Origin: Phormidesmis sp963789215
GTDB taxonomy: Bacteria > Cyanobacteriota > Cyanobacteriia > Phormidesmidales > Phormidesmidaceae
NCBI GenBank assembly: GCA_963789215.1
Contig: CAWBJY010000002.1
Location: 372,001-436,000, forward strand
Reading direction: 5' to 3'
Length of the DNA stretch: 64,000 nt
In this document: piece by piece, positions 33,971 to 43,498 of the stretch
How the letters are laid out: each line of letters begins with the position of its first letter
Position numbering within the stretch: the first letter of the stretch is position 1
Position numbers and translations under genes: made by a program
Notes under the pieces: model-generated
Seen by the model: the letters and a program-made list of their open reading frames with translations, nothing else
The model's database searches: none
Told to the model about the DNA's origin: nothing

Positions 33971-34984
33971 GTTTAAGGCGATGGTTGATCCGGGTCCGTC
34001 TTGGCTTAGATAGACCCGACTGCAAGACAGAATTTTGATGGGGGCCGCCTGATCTATGTTGCTAGATAGCGCTACGGTCGGCTGACCCATTTCAATTTCG
34101 CCAACGCCTAAAAAAACCTGCGTTTTAGCATCTAAAATCCGCAGCGGAGCAGAGGGCGCACCTTCAGACACCGCTGCTAGCTCCCCGAGACCTTCTCCCA
34201 TCATCTGCTCTGATACAGGCAGCTTTTGGCCCATGCGCCAGCGGTGAGCCAGATCTGGCGGAAGGGCGATCGCCTGCAAATGCTGCACAGCCTGTCCGGC
34301 GGCAACTGGCTCTAACGTACCTGAGCGCAAACCCTGCTCTACGTCTTCGAGGGTAATGCTGTCGGCCAAATCAAATCCACTGCTGTGAGTGCGTATTAGG
34401 CTTGCTAAGGTTGCTCCTGTGCCAACCGCGCTGCCTAAATCGCGGGCCAGCGAGCGAATGTAAGTGCCGGGGCCGCAGTCAATATCTAGCGTGAGTTCGG
34501 GCTGCTCTCCCGGCTGCCAGTGCTGGCTTTTTAGCTGGCGAATGGTGACTTGGCGAGTCGGGACTTCGACGGTCTTTCCCTGCCGGGCTAGATGGTAAAG
34601 CCGTTTGCCATCTACCTGAATGGCGCTGTAGATAGGTGGCGTTTGATCGATTTTGCCTAGAAACTGCGGTAAAGCGGCTTCGATATCTGCTAAACCTAGC
34701 GCCGCCGCAGTCCGCTGAGTGACGATCTCCCCTTCAAGATCGTCCGTGGTCGTGGTTACGCCAAACCGAACGACGGCCCGATACGCTTTTCCATCGGGTA
34801 GATATTGCAGCAGCCGCGTGGCCTTGCCGACCGCCACCGGCAGTACGCCAGTCGCCTTTGGATCTAGCGTGCCGCCGTGGCCAATTTTTTTGGTATTGAG
34901 CAGGCGGCGTAGTCGAGCTACGCAGTCGTGAGAGGTCCAGTCGGCAGGCTTGTAGAGGTTGATGAACCCATTGATTGTGGCCAT
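33968..34984 (-). CDS. truB: tRNA pseudouridine-55 synthase TruB
   Basis: The 338-residue product modifies U55 in the T loop of tRNAs. The N-terminus GFINLYKPADWTSHDCVARL and the catalytic motif HGGTLDPKATGVLPVAVGKA (catalytic Asp in LDP) are clear. Further motifs are YRAVVRFGVTTTTDDLEGE, PPIYSAIQVDGKRLYHLAR and DCGPGTYIRSLARDLG. The C-terminal PUA-like part is longer than in the shortest homologues. The ATG is at 34984. Cytoplasmic. The hydrolase gene lies 39 bp upstream on the same strand, so the two may be cotranscribed. Confidence 0.96.
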   Translation of the reverse strand: MATINGFINLYKPADWTSHDCVARLRRLLNTKKIGHGGTLDPKATGVLPVAVGKATRLLQYLPDGKAYRAVVRFGVTTTTDDLEGEIVTQRTAAALGLADIEAALPQFLGKIDQTPPIYSAIQVDGKRLYHLARQGKTVEVPTRQVTIRQLKSQHWQPGEQPELTLDIDCGPGTYIRSLARDLGSAVGTGATLASLIRTHSSGFDLADSITLEDVEQGLRSGTLEPVAAGQAVQHLQAIALPPDLAHRWRMGQKLPVSEQMMGEGLGELAAVSEGAPSAPLRILDAKTQVFLGVGEIEMGQPTVALSSNIDQAAPIKILSCSRVYLSQDGPGSTIALN

Positions 34985-35023
34985 TTAGAGAAAAAAGGTT
35001 AAGTAAAAGAGAAGCGCTGGCGG

Positions 35024-36799
35024 TTATTCGGCGGGGGTTGAAGTTCTCTGAATGCGTTCGAGTTCGCGGGCGATCGCCTGTTCTAAAGCTTCTATTGCAC
35101 TGTCCGATCCTTGAGCGCGCAAGCTGGCTTCTATTGTCTCGCTCGTGAGACCGGTGACGAAGCTAAGCGGGATTTCGGGTTCGCTCAGGCGGGTAGTAAA
35201 AGCGCTGCTAAGCACTGGCCGATAGCGTTCGTCGCCCGAGAGGTAAACGCTCATAAAGGCGAGGCTCATCTTTTGCGCGTAGCGTTGAGCGATCGCCGGG
35301 TTGGGGCCAATGACCTGTGGCGGCAGCTCGAAGGTTTCGCGACCCGAAATACCCAGCGTAGAAAAGTGTGTCGCCCCTTCCATGACTAGCAAATAATGGT
35401 CTACACCCGTTAGCCAAGTAAAGGGGACTACCTGCTCTGGTAGCGCGGGCGCAATGGTATCTGCACTCCCAGCCATCATTAGGGTTGGCACGTCTATTTG
35501 CGCTAGGCTGTCGGCTCCCATAATTACGCTATCTATTGGGTTAATCGCTACGACGGCCTGAATGCGAGGGTCCTTGAAGCTAACTGATGGAGTCTCTGGA
35601 GTGGCAACGCCAAGTGCCTGACATTGCAGCAGTATGGACGGATTAAAAATTAGGTCGGGCGGGCAAGTACTGCGCAATAAATCGAAATTAATAGGGGCAC
35701 CTGCGACTGCTAAAGCTGTATAGCCGCCGAAAGATTGGCCGATGATGCCTACATTGTTAAAGTCAATCTCGCCTAGATTTTTGTCGGTGGTGGAGCGAGA
35801 TTGAAGCTCATCTAAAACGCCTGAGATCAACAAGGGCCGATTGAAGAACTCGATGTCGGGAACGACCCTATCGGTTCTGCCTGAGATCAGTGCATCGAAC
35901 TGGTCGGCGCTGCTGCCCGGATGCTCTACCGCAATGGCGGCAAAGCCATGTTCTGCTAAAAATTTGGCCAGGTAGGCATAAGTGCTGCGATCGCTGCCTA
36001 ACCCGTGCGAAATGATAACAGCGGGCATATTGGCCGCAGATGCGACAGAGGGCAGATACGACTGGTGAGGCAAATAAAGATCGACTGGCTTGGGACTGGC
36101 TTTTACCCGCAGCGAGATTTTGCGCGCCTGATAGGGGCCAGGTCTGGAGATCAGCTCGCTGAGCTCGGCGGCAGAGGTGCCTGCTGGAAAGGGCATCGTT
36201 GCCGACTCAAAGGAAATTTGGGAGATGAAGTCGAGCGCGGCTCTAGATTGATTGACGGCTTCGGTCGCCTGGCGCGCGATCGCCAAACCCTGGCGAATAT
36301 CTACCCTAAGGACGGGCGTAGGAAACCGACTGAGCATGTTGAGCACCGTTAGCCCTTGCGATTCGTCAGCGGCTGAAAGAATCGCCGCCCCGCGCAGTCC
36401 TTTTCCACCGGGCAGCCTAGCCCCTGTTCTAAACACATCACCGGCTTGATTGAGTACGTACTCGCCTTGAGGCGTATAGCCAAACTGGGCCACGGTCGTA
36501 ACATCAGCATCTACTCTTTGCGAGAGCAGGCCGCGAATTTGCTCGGGCAGGGCCGGGTCGAAATTTTTGGCATAGCGAATGTAGGGCGCAAGTTCTTCGG
36601 TAACGCGTCCTTCTTCTACATAGATCTTTAGCGACTCTACCGAAATGGATCGTTCTATGACGCCAAAGGAAAAGGTGATGGTTTCGGCGGCGGGGCTAGG
36701 GCGAGCTGCCGGGGGGGAAAAGGCGATCGCCAGCTGAACCAAACTGAGTCCAAGGCCCCATCGTACCCATCGAATAAAAGGAGAATCACCAACGCGCAT
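35024..36799 (-). CDS. Exported alpha/beta hydrolase with N-terminal DUF1400 domain
   Basis: The product has 591 residues. A hydrophobic signal sequence (WGLGLSLVQLAIAF) is followed by the cyanobacterial DUF1400 region at about 40-170 (ITFSFGVIERSISVESLKIY, then GYTPQGEYVLNQAGDVFRTG). The alpha/beta-hydrolase fold is at about 225-560, with the oxyanion region VIISHGLGSDRSTYAYLAKF and nucleophile Ser in GQSFGGYTAL. Acid and His candidates lie near MAGSADTIAP and EGATHFS. It resembles dienelactone hydrolase or PAF-acetylhydrolase-like lipases; the substrate is unknown. Location is periplasmic or outer-surface by signal peptide. The ATG is at 36799. Confidence 0.87.
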   Translation of the reverse strand: MRVGDSPFIRWVRWGLGLSLVQLAIAFSPPAARPSPAAETITFSFGVIERSISVESLKIYVEEGRVTEELAPYIRYAKNFDPALPEQIRGLLSQRVDADVTTVAQFGYTPQGEYVLNQAGDVFRTGARLPGGKGLRGAAILSAADESQGLTVLNMLSRFPTPVLRVDIRQGLAIARQATEAVNQSRAALDFISQISFESATMPFPAGTSAAELSELISRPGPYQARKISLRVKASPKPVDLYLPHQSYLPSVASAANMPAVIISHGLGSDRSTYAYLAKFLAEHGFAAIAVEHPGSSADQFDALISGRTDRVVPDIEFFNRPLLISGVLDELQSRSTTDKNLGEIDFNNVGIIGQSFGGYTALAVAGAPINFDLLRSTCPPDLIFNPSILLQCQALGVATPETPSVSFKDPRIQAVVAINPIDSVIMGADSLAQIDVPTLMMAGSADTIAPALPEQVVPFTWLTGVDHYLLVMEGATHFSTLGISGRETFELPPQVIGPNPAIAQRYAQKMSLAFMSVYLSGDERYRPVLSSAFTTRLSEPEIPLSFVTGLTSETIEASLRAQGSDSAIEALEQAIARELERIQRTSTPAE

Positions 36800-36905
36800 G
36801 GATGAATCACCACACTGAGTTTTTACATCGTCATCAACATAGTCATCATAGGCTAACGGGTTGGGCCTCGGTTTGCCGTTGGCTGTCTAGGCTAGCGACC
36901 GTTTA

Positions 36906-36957
36906 ACTTTCAGGGTTGAATTTTCAGGGTTGAATTTTCAGGGTTGAATTTTCAGGG
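36906..36957. repeat. 15-bp tandem repeat just after ligA
   Basis: The unit TTTTCAGGGTTGAAT is present about 3.4 times, ending two bases before the ligA stop codon (36960-36962). Confidence 0.95.
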
Positions 36958-36959
36958 CG

Positions 36960-39029
36960 CTATTTCAGCAAGACTAACAGCGCCGCCTCCGTTAGCTGAG
37001 TAATGCCAAGCTCTGCTGCTTTTTCCTGCTTCGAGCCTGCTTTTTCTCCTACCACTACATAGTCCGTTTTAGAACTCACCGATCCGCTAACGCGACCGCC
37101 AGCGGCCTCGATCATAGCTTTGGCCTCCGAGCGCTTTAGCGTGGGTAAGGTGCCGGTGATCACAAAGCTTTTGCCTGAAAAAGTCTGAGGCTGAGTACTC
37201 TCCGGTTCTTCAGCGGCCTCTAGCTGTAGTCCGGCAGCTCGCAGCCGTTCAATCAGCTCTTGGTTTGCAGGCACTTGAAACCACTGGCGCACGGAGAAGG
37301 CGATTTCGGGGCCGATGCCGAATACTCGGGCGATCGCATCTCCGCCGGTTTGGGCTAGCACGTCTACCGAGCGAAAATTGTCTGCTAGTATCTGAGCGTT
37401 GGTGCTGCCGACTAGCCGAATACCTAGGCCATAGAGCACTTTTGCCCAGGGACGCTGCTTCGAAAAGGCGATCGCATTTATCAACTTGGTGGCTAGCTTT
37501 TCGCCCATGCGATCTAGCTGCATCAAATCTGGCAGCGTCAAATCGTACAAATCGGCCACCGACTTTACCATGCCGTTTTCTATCCATTGCTGCACCCAGC
37601 GATCGCCTAGTCCGCTAATATCCATTGCATCGCGAGCCGCCCAGTGGCTGATGGATCCTTGCAAAATAGCTGGGCAAGAGCCATTGACGCAGCGAGTGAC
37701 GGCTTCTCCTTCGGGCTTTACAACGGGCTGGCCGCAGACCGGGCAGGTTTTAGGCAGGCGGTAGACCTCTGCGTTTTCGGGCCGCAGATCTTTAATGACG
37801 CGTACGACTTCGGGGATAATTTCTCCGGCTTTGCGGACAATGACCGTATCGCCTAGATGCAGATCGAGTTCGGCTAGTCGATCTGCATTGTGTAGGGTGG
37901 CTCTGGCCACCGTCGTGCCTGCTAGCTGCACTGGGCTGAGTTCGGCGACCGGTGTGATTGCGCCGGTTCGACCTACCTGTACGGTGACGGAATTGAGCCG
38001 GGTAGGGACTTCTTCGGCAGGGTATTTAAGCGCGATCGCCCATCTTGGAAACTTGTTGGTAAAGCCCAGCCGATCTTGCAGCTCAAAGCTGTTTAGCTTC
38101 ACCACTACGCCGTCGGTCAAGTAAGACAAATCATGTCTTTCCTTGTCCCACCGTTCGTAATAGCTTGCCACTTCATCGGCAGATTGGCAGATCTGGCGGT
38201 TTGGATTTACCCGAAAGCCTAGAGACTGCAAGCATTCTAGCGCCGACCACTGATCGGTTGGTGTCTCTACGTCGCCTGAGCCTTTTGGCATAATGAGCGT
38301 GTAGGCGAAAAAGTCTAGCCGCCTTTGGGCTACCTTTTTGGCGTCTAACTGTCTTAGCGTTCCGGCGGCGGCGTTGCGTGGGTTGGCGAATAGCGCTGTG
38401 CCCTCGGCTTCGCGCTTTTGGTTAATCTCTTCAAAAACATCTAGGGGTAGAAATGCCTCGCCACGGACTTCAACGACCGGGGGCGGCGTCTGATTGCCTG
38501 GCATGTGCAGCCGCAGCGGAATGGCTCGAATGGTGCGGACATTGGGCGTAATATCTTCACCGGCAATGCCGTCGCCACGGGTGACGCCACGGGTAAGGAG
38601 GCCGTTTTCGTAAGTGAGGGCTAATGCATTACCGTCGATTTTTAGCTCAGTGACAGCGGGTGCTTCTTCTACGTCGGGTTCTAACCTTTGCCAGCGCCCT
38701 TGCCACTCTCGATATTCCTCGCTGTCGAAGGCATTTTCTAAGCTGTAGAGCGGAATGTTGTGCTTTACAGAAGTGAACTGCTCGGCCGGCTTTGCGCCGA
38801 CTCGCTGCGTGGGGCTATCGGGCGTTAACAGCTCAGGGTGGGCGGTTTCAATGTCTTGTAGTTCGCGGTACAGGCGATCGTAAACAGAGTCTGGAAGGTC
38901 GGGCGCGTCGAGTACGTAGTAGGCATAGCTGGCTTTTTGGAGCTGCGATCGCAGTTCTGCTGCCCGTTTTTCTACGGCTGCTAGTGCGTTCTCACGGCTC
39001 GCTGACTTTGCCGACTGATTCGCGACCAT
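36960..39029 (-). CDS. ligA: NAD-dependent DNA ligase LigA
   Basis: The 689-residue product seals nicks in replication and repair. The nucleotidyltransferase domain carries the adenylated Lys in ELKIDGNALAL and ends with the OB fold (SVTVQVGRTGAITPVAEL). The zinc finger is CPVCGQPVV and CVNGSCPAIL. Helix-hairpin-helix repeats follow, and the C-terminal BRCT domain begins near GKSFVITGTLPTLKRSEAKA (about residue 618). The ATG at 39029 gives MVANQSAKSAS. Size and motifs are normal. The gene is followed directly by a 15-bp tandem repeat. Cytoplasmic. Confidence 0.97.
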   Translation of the reverse strand: MVANQSAKSASRENALAAVEKRAAELRSQLQKASYAYYVLDAPDLPDSVYDRLYRELQDIETAHPELLTPDSPTQRVGAKPAEQFTSVKHNIPLYSLENAFDSEEYREWQGRWQRLEPDVEEAPAVTELKIDGNALALTYENGLLTRGVTRGDGIAGEDITPNVRTIRAIPLRLHMPGNQTPPPVVEVRGEAFLPLDVFEEINQKREAEGTALFANPRNAAAGTLRQLDAKKVAQRRLDFFAYTLIMPKGSGDVETPTDQWSALECLQSLGFRVNPNRQICQSADEVASYYERWDKERHDLSYLTDGVVVKLNSFELQDRLGFTNKFPRWAIALKYPAEEVPTRLNSVTVQVGRTGAITPVAELSPVQLAGTTVARATLHNADRLAELDLHLGDTVIVRKAGEIIPEVVRVIKDLRPENAEVYRLPKTCPVCGQPVVKPEGEAVTRCVNGSCPAILQGSISHWAARDAMDISGLGDRWVQQWIENGMVKSVADLYDLTLPDLMQLDRMGEKLATKLINAIAFSKQRPWAKVLYGLGIRLVGSTNAQILADNFRSVDVLAQTGGDAIARVFGIGPEIAFSVRQWFQVPANQELIERLRAAGLQLEAAEEPESTQPQTFSGKSFVITGTLPTLKRSEAKAMIEAAGGRVSGSVSSKTDYVVVGEKAGSKQEKAAELGITQLTEAALLVLLK

Positions 39030-39262
39030 ACTTACCTCACTCCAAATAGTTTATACGTACTATAAAGCAATCTACTGATTTTCAAGATAAAGGCAATTGC
39101 GTCCGCTTGTCTGCTGCTTCAAGTTTTTCCTGGTGGCAATCTTGATTGCTATTTAATTTTGATTGCTATTTAGACAGACGGATTCTGGCAAAACTTACTG
39201 TTCTCAAAAAAACTCTTGTTCGTGGGAATACTGCCTTAATCGCTGTATATCAAAATATTTTA

Positions 39263-41095
39263 ATGAAGATTACTACCAAGTTTATTGGCTCCTCTACGCT
39301 GCTAGTAATCTTTGTAGCTATTCTTTCGGGTAGCAGCTACTGGCTCAATCGGCGGGCCGCTAATTCTTTAGAAGCTAGCTACATTCAGTCTCAGCAAACA
39401 GCGGCGGCGGTGGCGATGCTAGAGTCCACGCTACAAGACCAGCTGGTATCTCTAAGTCGTCTGTCTGTTCTTTCGGATAAAAACGCGGAGATGGATTACT
39501 ATCGGCGTCAGCATCAGGCATTTTTAGATGCGCTAGATGCGTTTGCGCAGACCGCACCCGCAGACGATCTGATTCTGCAAGCGCAGATAAAAACAATTCG
39601 CGATCAGCACGATTATCTCAATGAGCTAGCCGCTCGGGCCTCGGCTGACAGCTCCTCCGAGCAGCAGCTTCAGGGTTTAGCTCGGTCGCTCAAAGTCTTT
39701 GAAGATAGCCTCAATATCTATATTCAAGCGCTGCTAGAGCAGTCTAAAAGTCAGGCGTCGGACTACCGGGCGCAGTCTGAGTTTTTTCATGCGCAGGTTG
39801 TCTGGCTAGAGGCCATTCGCCTAGCTGCTTTGCTGCTGCTGCTGGCTATTCAGTTCCGCTGCTGCCTTCAACCTGTTACCAATTCTTTGCGGCGTTTTCA
39901 GTCCGGCGTTGATCGGATAGGGTGCGATTTTTTAACGACTGCTCAAGTCGATCGGCAGGCGGTTATTCAGACCCATAAGATTCAGATGGATACGGGCGAC
40001 GAGCTACAGGTACTCGCAGAGGCTTTTAACCAGATGGGCGATCGCTTAGCGGAGTCTTACCGCGAGCTAGAGCGCCGGGTAGCCGAACGGACAGAAGCGC
40101 TGCGCCAAGCTAATAGGGATTTACAGGTTGAGGTGTGCGATCGCACCGCAGCCGAGAACAAGCTCAAGCGCACGCTTGCGCAGCTCGAGCGAACCCAGCT
40201 ACAGCTATTGCACACCGAGAAAATGGCAAGCTTAGGCCAGCTAGTGGCGGGCGTTGCGCACGAAATTAATAATCCGGTTAGCTTTATTCAGGGTAATCTT
40301 GTGCCTGCTCAAGAGTACGTAGATAGTCTAATTGGCCTGGTTCGCCGCTATCAGACAGATTATCCTAACGCTTCAGAAGACTTGCAGCAGGCTGTGGAAG
40401 AGGCCGATGTCGATTTTATTCAGACGGACTTTCCCAAACTGCTGACTTCGATGCAAACAGGCGCCGAGCGGATTACGACGATTGTGCGATCGCTGCGCAC
40501 TTTTTCCCATCTAGACGAATCAGAAACTAAGCTGGCTGATATTCACAGTGATTTAGACAGCGCCCTGCTGCTGCTTTCTTCTCGGCTGAGCCAAACGGCT
40601 GATCGCCCCGAAATTACGGTTGTACGAGACTATGGATCGCTTCCCCAGGTCTACTGCTATCCCAGCCAGCTTAATCAGGTCTTTATGGGCATTTTGACCA
40701 ATGCTATAGATGCGCTCACGCTAGAGCCTATCGACTGCGATCAATCGACCGGCTGGCCAGCCTTGCCGCTAGCACCAACCCTCTCAATTAAGACAAGCGC
40801 CACCGCCGACTATGTTCGTATCGACATTGGCGATAACGGCCCCGGTATGAGCGAAGCTGTACGCGCTAAGCTTTTTAGCCCGTTTTTTACGACTAAGCCA
40901 GTTGGCTCTGGAATGGGATTGGGCCTAGCTATGAGCTATCAAATCGTCGTCGCTAATCACAAAGGGGCGATCACCTGCAAATCTGCGCCCGGTGAAGGCA
41001 CCCTATTCTCAATCGATATTCCGCTAACGCTGAAGCTTCAAAATGAACCGGCAAAGCTACCCGTTATTGACCCGGCCAAGATGCTTACCGTCTAG
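39263..41095 (+). CDS. Membrane sensor histidine kinase
   Basis: The product has 610 residues from ATG 39263 (MKITTKFIGSSTLLVIFVAI), where a transmembrane helix begins at once; a longer frame opens at a TTG at 39146. A periplasmic helical sensor region (about 30-180) ends at a second helix (AIRLAALLLLLAIQF). After a HAMP-like segment and a coiled coil come the phosphoacceptor His in MASLGQLVAGVAHEINNPVS and an ATPase domain with NQVFMGILTNAIDAL, DIGDNGPGM and SGMGLGLAMSYQIV. This is the HisKA/HATPase pattern common in cyanobacteria. No response regulator is adjacent, and the signal is unknown. It ends 11 bp inside the 3' end of hisIE on the other strand. Confidence 0.9.
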   Translation: MKITTKFIGSSTLLVIFVAILSGSSYWLNRRAANSLEASYIQSQQTAAAVAMLESTLQDQLVSLSRLSVLSDKNAEMDYYRRQHQAFLDALDAFAQTAPADDLILQAQIKTIRDQHDYLNELAARASADSSSEQQLQGLARSLKVFEDSLNIYIQALLEQSKSQASDYRAQSEFFHAQVVWLEAIRLAALLLLLAIQFRCCLQPVTNSLRRFQSGVDRIGCDFLTTAQVDRQAVIQTHKIQMDTGDELQVLAEAFNQMGDRLAESYRELERRVAERTEALRQANRDLQVEVCDRTAAENKLKRTLAQLERTQLQLLHTEKMASLGQLVAGVAHEINNPVSFIQGNLVPAQEYVDSLIGLVRRYQTDYPNASEDLQQAVEEADVDFIQTDFPKLLTSMQTGAERITTIVRSLRTFSHLDESETKLADIHSDLDSALLLLSSRLSQTADRPEITVVRDYGSLPQVYCYPSQLNQVFMGILTNAIDALTLEPIDCDQSTGWPALPLAPTLSIKTSATADYVRIDIGDNGPGMSEAVRAKLFSPFFTTKPVGSGMGLGLAMSYQIVVANHKGAITCKSAPGEGTLFSIDIPLTLKLQNEPAKLPVIDPAKMLTV

Positions 41096-41729
41096 ATTGC
41101 AGTTTGCGATATACCGCTTTGAGATCCACGTTGTGATGGGCGATCGCTACGAGCGTGTGATACAGCAAATCGGCCACTTCTCCAGCGATTTCATCCGGCT
41201 CGTCGTCCTTGCAAGCCATCACCACTTCTACGGCTTCCTCGCCGATTTTTTGCAGAATTTTATTGTCGCCACCTTCAAACAGCTTGTTGGTGTAGGAGCC
41301 AGGCTGTGGATTGCGCTTACGATCGGCAATCGTGCTAAACACCTGTGAAAGCGTATCGGCAGGCGGCGGGCTTACCTGCGTGCCATTTGTGCCCTCTACC
41401 TGATGAAAACAACTGCGCTCTCCGGTATGACAGGCCACATCGCCCATTTGCTCTACCGTTACGAGCAGCGCATCGCTATCGCAGTCGTAGCGCAACCCCT
41501 GCACTTTTTGCAGATGCCCAGACGTTGCGCCTTTATGCCACAGCGTTTGTCTAGAGCGGCTCCAGTACCAAACTTCGCCCGTGTCCATCGTCTTTTGCAG
41601 CGCTTCGGCGTTCATCCAGGCCATCATTAGCACGGTGCCGTCCAAATAGTCTTGGGCGATCGCAGGCACCAATCCCTGCTCGTTATAGCGAATTTTGTTA
41701 ACGGGAATAGGAGCCGAGCTAGAAGTCAT
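41085..41729 (-). CDS. hisIE: Bifunctional phosphoribosyl-AMP cyclohydrolase / phosphoribosyl-ATP pyrophosphatase
   Basis: The 214-residue product performs the second and third steps of histidine synthesis. The HisI half (about residues 5-110) has LMMAWMNAEALQKTMDTGEV, YWSRSRQTLWHKG and the metal-binding ligands in RYDCDSDALL and CHTGERSCFH. The HisE half (about 125-212) has LFEGGDNKILQKIGEEAVEV and DLLYHTLVAIAHHNVDL. The fusion is the usual cyanobacterial form. The ATG is at 41729. It overlaps the convergent histidine-kinase gene by 11 bp. Cytoplasmic. Confidence 0.96.
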   Translation of the reverse strand: MTSSSAPIPVNKIRYNEQGLVPAIAQDYLDGTVLMMAWMNAEALQKTMDTGEVWYWSRSRQTLWHKGATSGHLQKVQGLRYDCDSDALLVTVEQMGDVACHTGERSCFHQVEGTNGTQVSPPPADTLSQVFSTIADRKRNPQPGSYTNKLFEGGDNKILQKIGEEAVEVVMACKDDEPDEIAGEVADLLYHTLVAIAHHNVDLKAVYRKLQSRR

Positions 41730-42183
41730 AGGGAAAAGTGCGATCGCATTAAAGCAAGCGCATAAGAAACAAGAGCAGCTATTATGCTAAATCTTCGTCG
41801 AACAGTTTAGATATCCTTCTCGTTCATTCTCACCCCGTCTGCCATCTCATACTCGCTGCGATCTTGACCAAACTGAGTCACTACGCCTATAGCCGCGTTA
41901 TCTAACTCCCATACCAAGATCAAGAATTGCGTGGATTTAGCTTAATTAAAACGATTTCCTATTTAAAATCTCAGCGATTACCGCGTACTCTACATTCCTT
42001 TACAATCTGAAACACAGTGCCTCTCTAACCGCTACGATAAAAAACACTGCTGTTTTAGCGTTGACTCTGTAGCCTATCTATTTTTAGTCATTGGCTTAGC
42101 CTTTGAGATCTAGTGCGATATTGCTTCGAGCGCCAGCAACCTTCATCATTCCTACTCTTCATTTATCCAGCAAGGAGCGCGTT
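41730..42183. other. Gene-free region between hisIE and hemL
   Basis: The two flanking genes diverge, so both promoters should lie here; no clear promoter elements were picked out. A weak inverted repeat GATCTTG/CAAGATC (41860-41866, 41915-41921) is the only structure noted. The open frame running into hemL from 42103 is treated as untranslated. Confidence 0.5.
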
Positions 42184-43485
42184 TTGGTTACTACCCTAAC
42201 CCTGAACACCACGAAATCTGACGAGATTTTCTCAGCAGCCCAGTCCCTCATGCCCGGTGGCGTTAGTTCTCCGGTACGTGCCTTTCGCTCCGTTGGCGGC
42301 CAGCCCATCGTTTTCGACCATGTAAAAGGTGCCTATGTCTGGGACGTAGATGGCAACCAATATATTGACTACGTGGGCACCTGGGGGCCTGCGATTTGTG
42401 GCCATGCGCACCCCGAAGTGCTCGATGCGCTCAAGCTAGCCTTGGATAAGGGCACTAGCTTTGGTGCACCTTGCTACTTGGAAAACGTACTGGCCGAAAT
42501 GGTCATTGAAGCCGTACCTAGCGTAGAGATGGTGCGCTTTGTAAACTCTGGCACCGAGGCTTGCATGGCCGTTTTGCGCCTGATGCGAGCCTTCACCGGG
42601 CGCAACAAAATTATTAAGTTTGAAGGCTGCTACCACGGGCATGCGGATATGTTCCTGGTGAAAGCGGGTTCTGGCGTTGCTACGTTAGGCTTGCCCGATT
42701 CTCCTGGCGTTCCCAAAGCGGCGACTGCCGATACGCTAAACGCGCCCTACAACGATCTAGAAGCCGTTAAGAAGCTCTTTGCAGACAACCCTGGCGAGAT
42801 TTGCGGCGTCATCCTAGAACCGGTGGTTGGCAACTCTGGCTTTGTTACCCCGGATGCTGGTTTTCTAGAGGGGCTGCGCGAAGTCACTAAAGATAACGAC
42901 GCGCTGCTGGTATTTGACGAAGTGATGACTGGCTTTCGGATTGCTTACGGCGGTGCCCAGCAGAAATTCAACGTCACGCCGGATCTAACTACGATGGGCA
43001 AGGTAATTGGCGGCGGCTTGCCAGTGGGTGCCTATGGTGGACGGCGCGAAATTATGGAGATGATTGCGCCTGCGGGGCCGGTTTATCAGGCGGGAACGCT
43101 CTCGGGTAATCCGCTGGCAATGACCGCTGGAATTAAGACGCTGGAGATTTTGCGTCGCCCTGGGCAGTACGAGCAGCTAGAGAAGATTACCAAGCGGCTA
43201 AGCGACGGTTTGCTAGCTGCGGCTCGCGATGCGGGACATGAGGTATCGGGCGGTAGCATTAGCGCCATGTTTGGTATGTTCTTCACGGGTTCGGAAGTGC
43301 ACAACTATGACGATGCCAAAAAGTCTGACTTGGATAAGTTCAGCCGCTTCCATAGAGGCATGTTGGAGAATGGCATTTACCTGGCGCCTTCTCAGTTTGA
43401 GGCAGGGTTTACGTCTTTGGCGCATACTGATGAGGACGTGGATAAGACGATTGCGGCGGCAAAGCGTGTTTTAGCTGAGATTTAG
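42184..43485 (+). CDS. hemL: Glutamate-1-semialdehyde 2,1-aminomutase
   Basis: The 433-residue product is a PLP enzyme making 5-aminolevulinate in the C5 pathway. The TTG at 42184 is taken as start because AAGGAG lies six bases upstream and the protein then opens with VTTLTLNTTKSDEIFSAAQS, as in other cyanobacteria; the frame extends to 42103 without family sequence. Motifs: LMPGGVSSPVRAF, NSGTEACMAVLRLMRAFTGR, GCYHGHADMFLVKAGSGVAT, DEVMTGFRIAYGG and the PLP Lys in TTMGKVIGGGLPVGAYGG. Cytoplasmic. An 11-bp duplication covers its stop, and the HEAT gene starts 13 bp after, probably cotranscribed. Confidence 0.97.
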   Translation: MVTTLTLNTTKSDEIFSAAQSLMPGGVSSPVRAFRSVGGQPIVFDHVKGAYVWDVDGNQYIDYVGTWGPAICGHAHPEVLDALKLALDKGTSFGAPCYLENVLAEMVIEAVPSVEMVRFVNSGTEACMAVLRLMRAFTGRNKIIKFEGCYHGHADMFLVKAGSGVATLGLPDSPGVPKAATADTLNAPYNDLEAVKKLFADNPGEICGVILEPVVGNSGFVTPDAGFLEGLREVTKDNDALLVFDEVMTGFRIAYGGAQQKFNVTPDLTTMGKVIGGGLPVGAYGGRREIMEMIAPAGPVYQAGTLSGNPLAMTAGIKTLEILRRPGQYEQLEKITKRLSDGLLAAARDAGHEVSGGSISAMFGMFFTGSEVHNYDDAKKSDLDKFSRFHRGMLENGIYLAPSQFEAGFTSLAHTDEDVDKTIAAAKRVLAEI

Positions 43486-43492
43486 CTGAGAT
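43471..43492 (+). repeat. 11-bp duplication over the hemL stop codon
   Basis: TTAGCTGAGAT occurs at 43471-43481 and again at 43482-43492; the second copy contains the TAG stop (43483-43485). Confidence 0.9.
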
Positions 43493-43498
43493 TCAACT

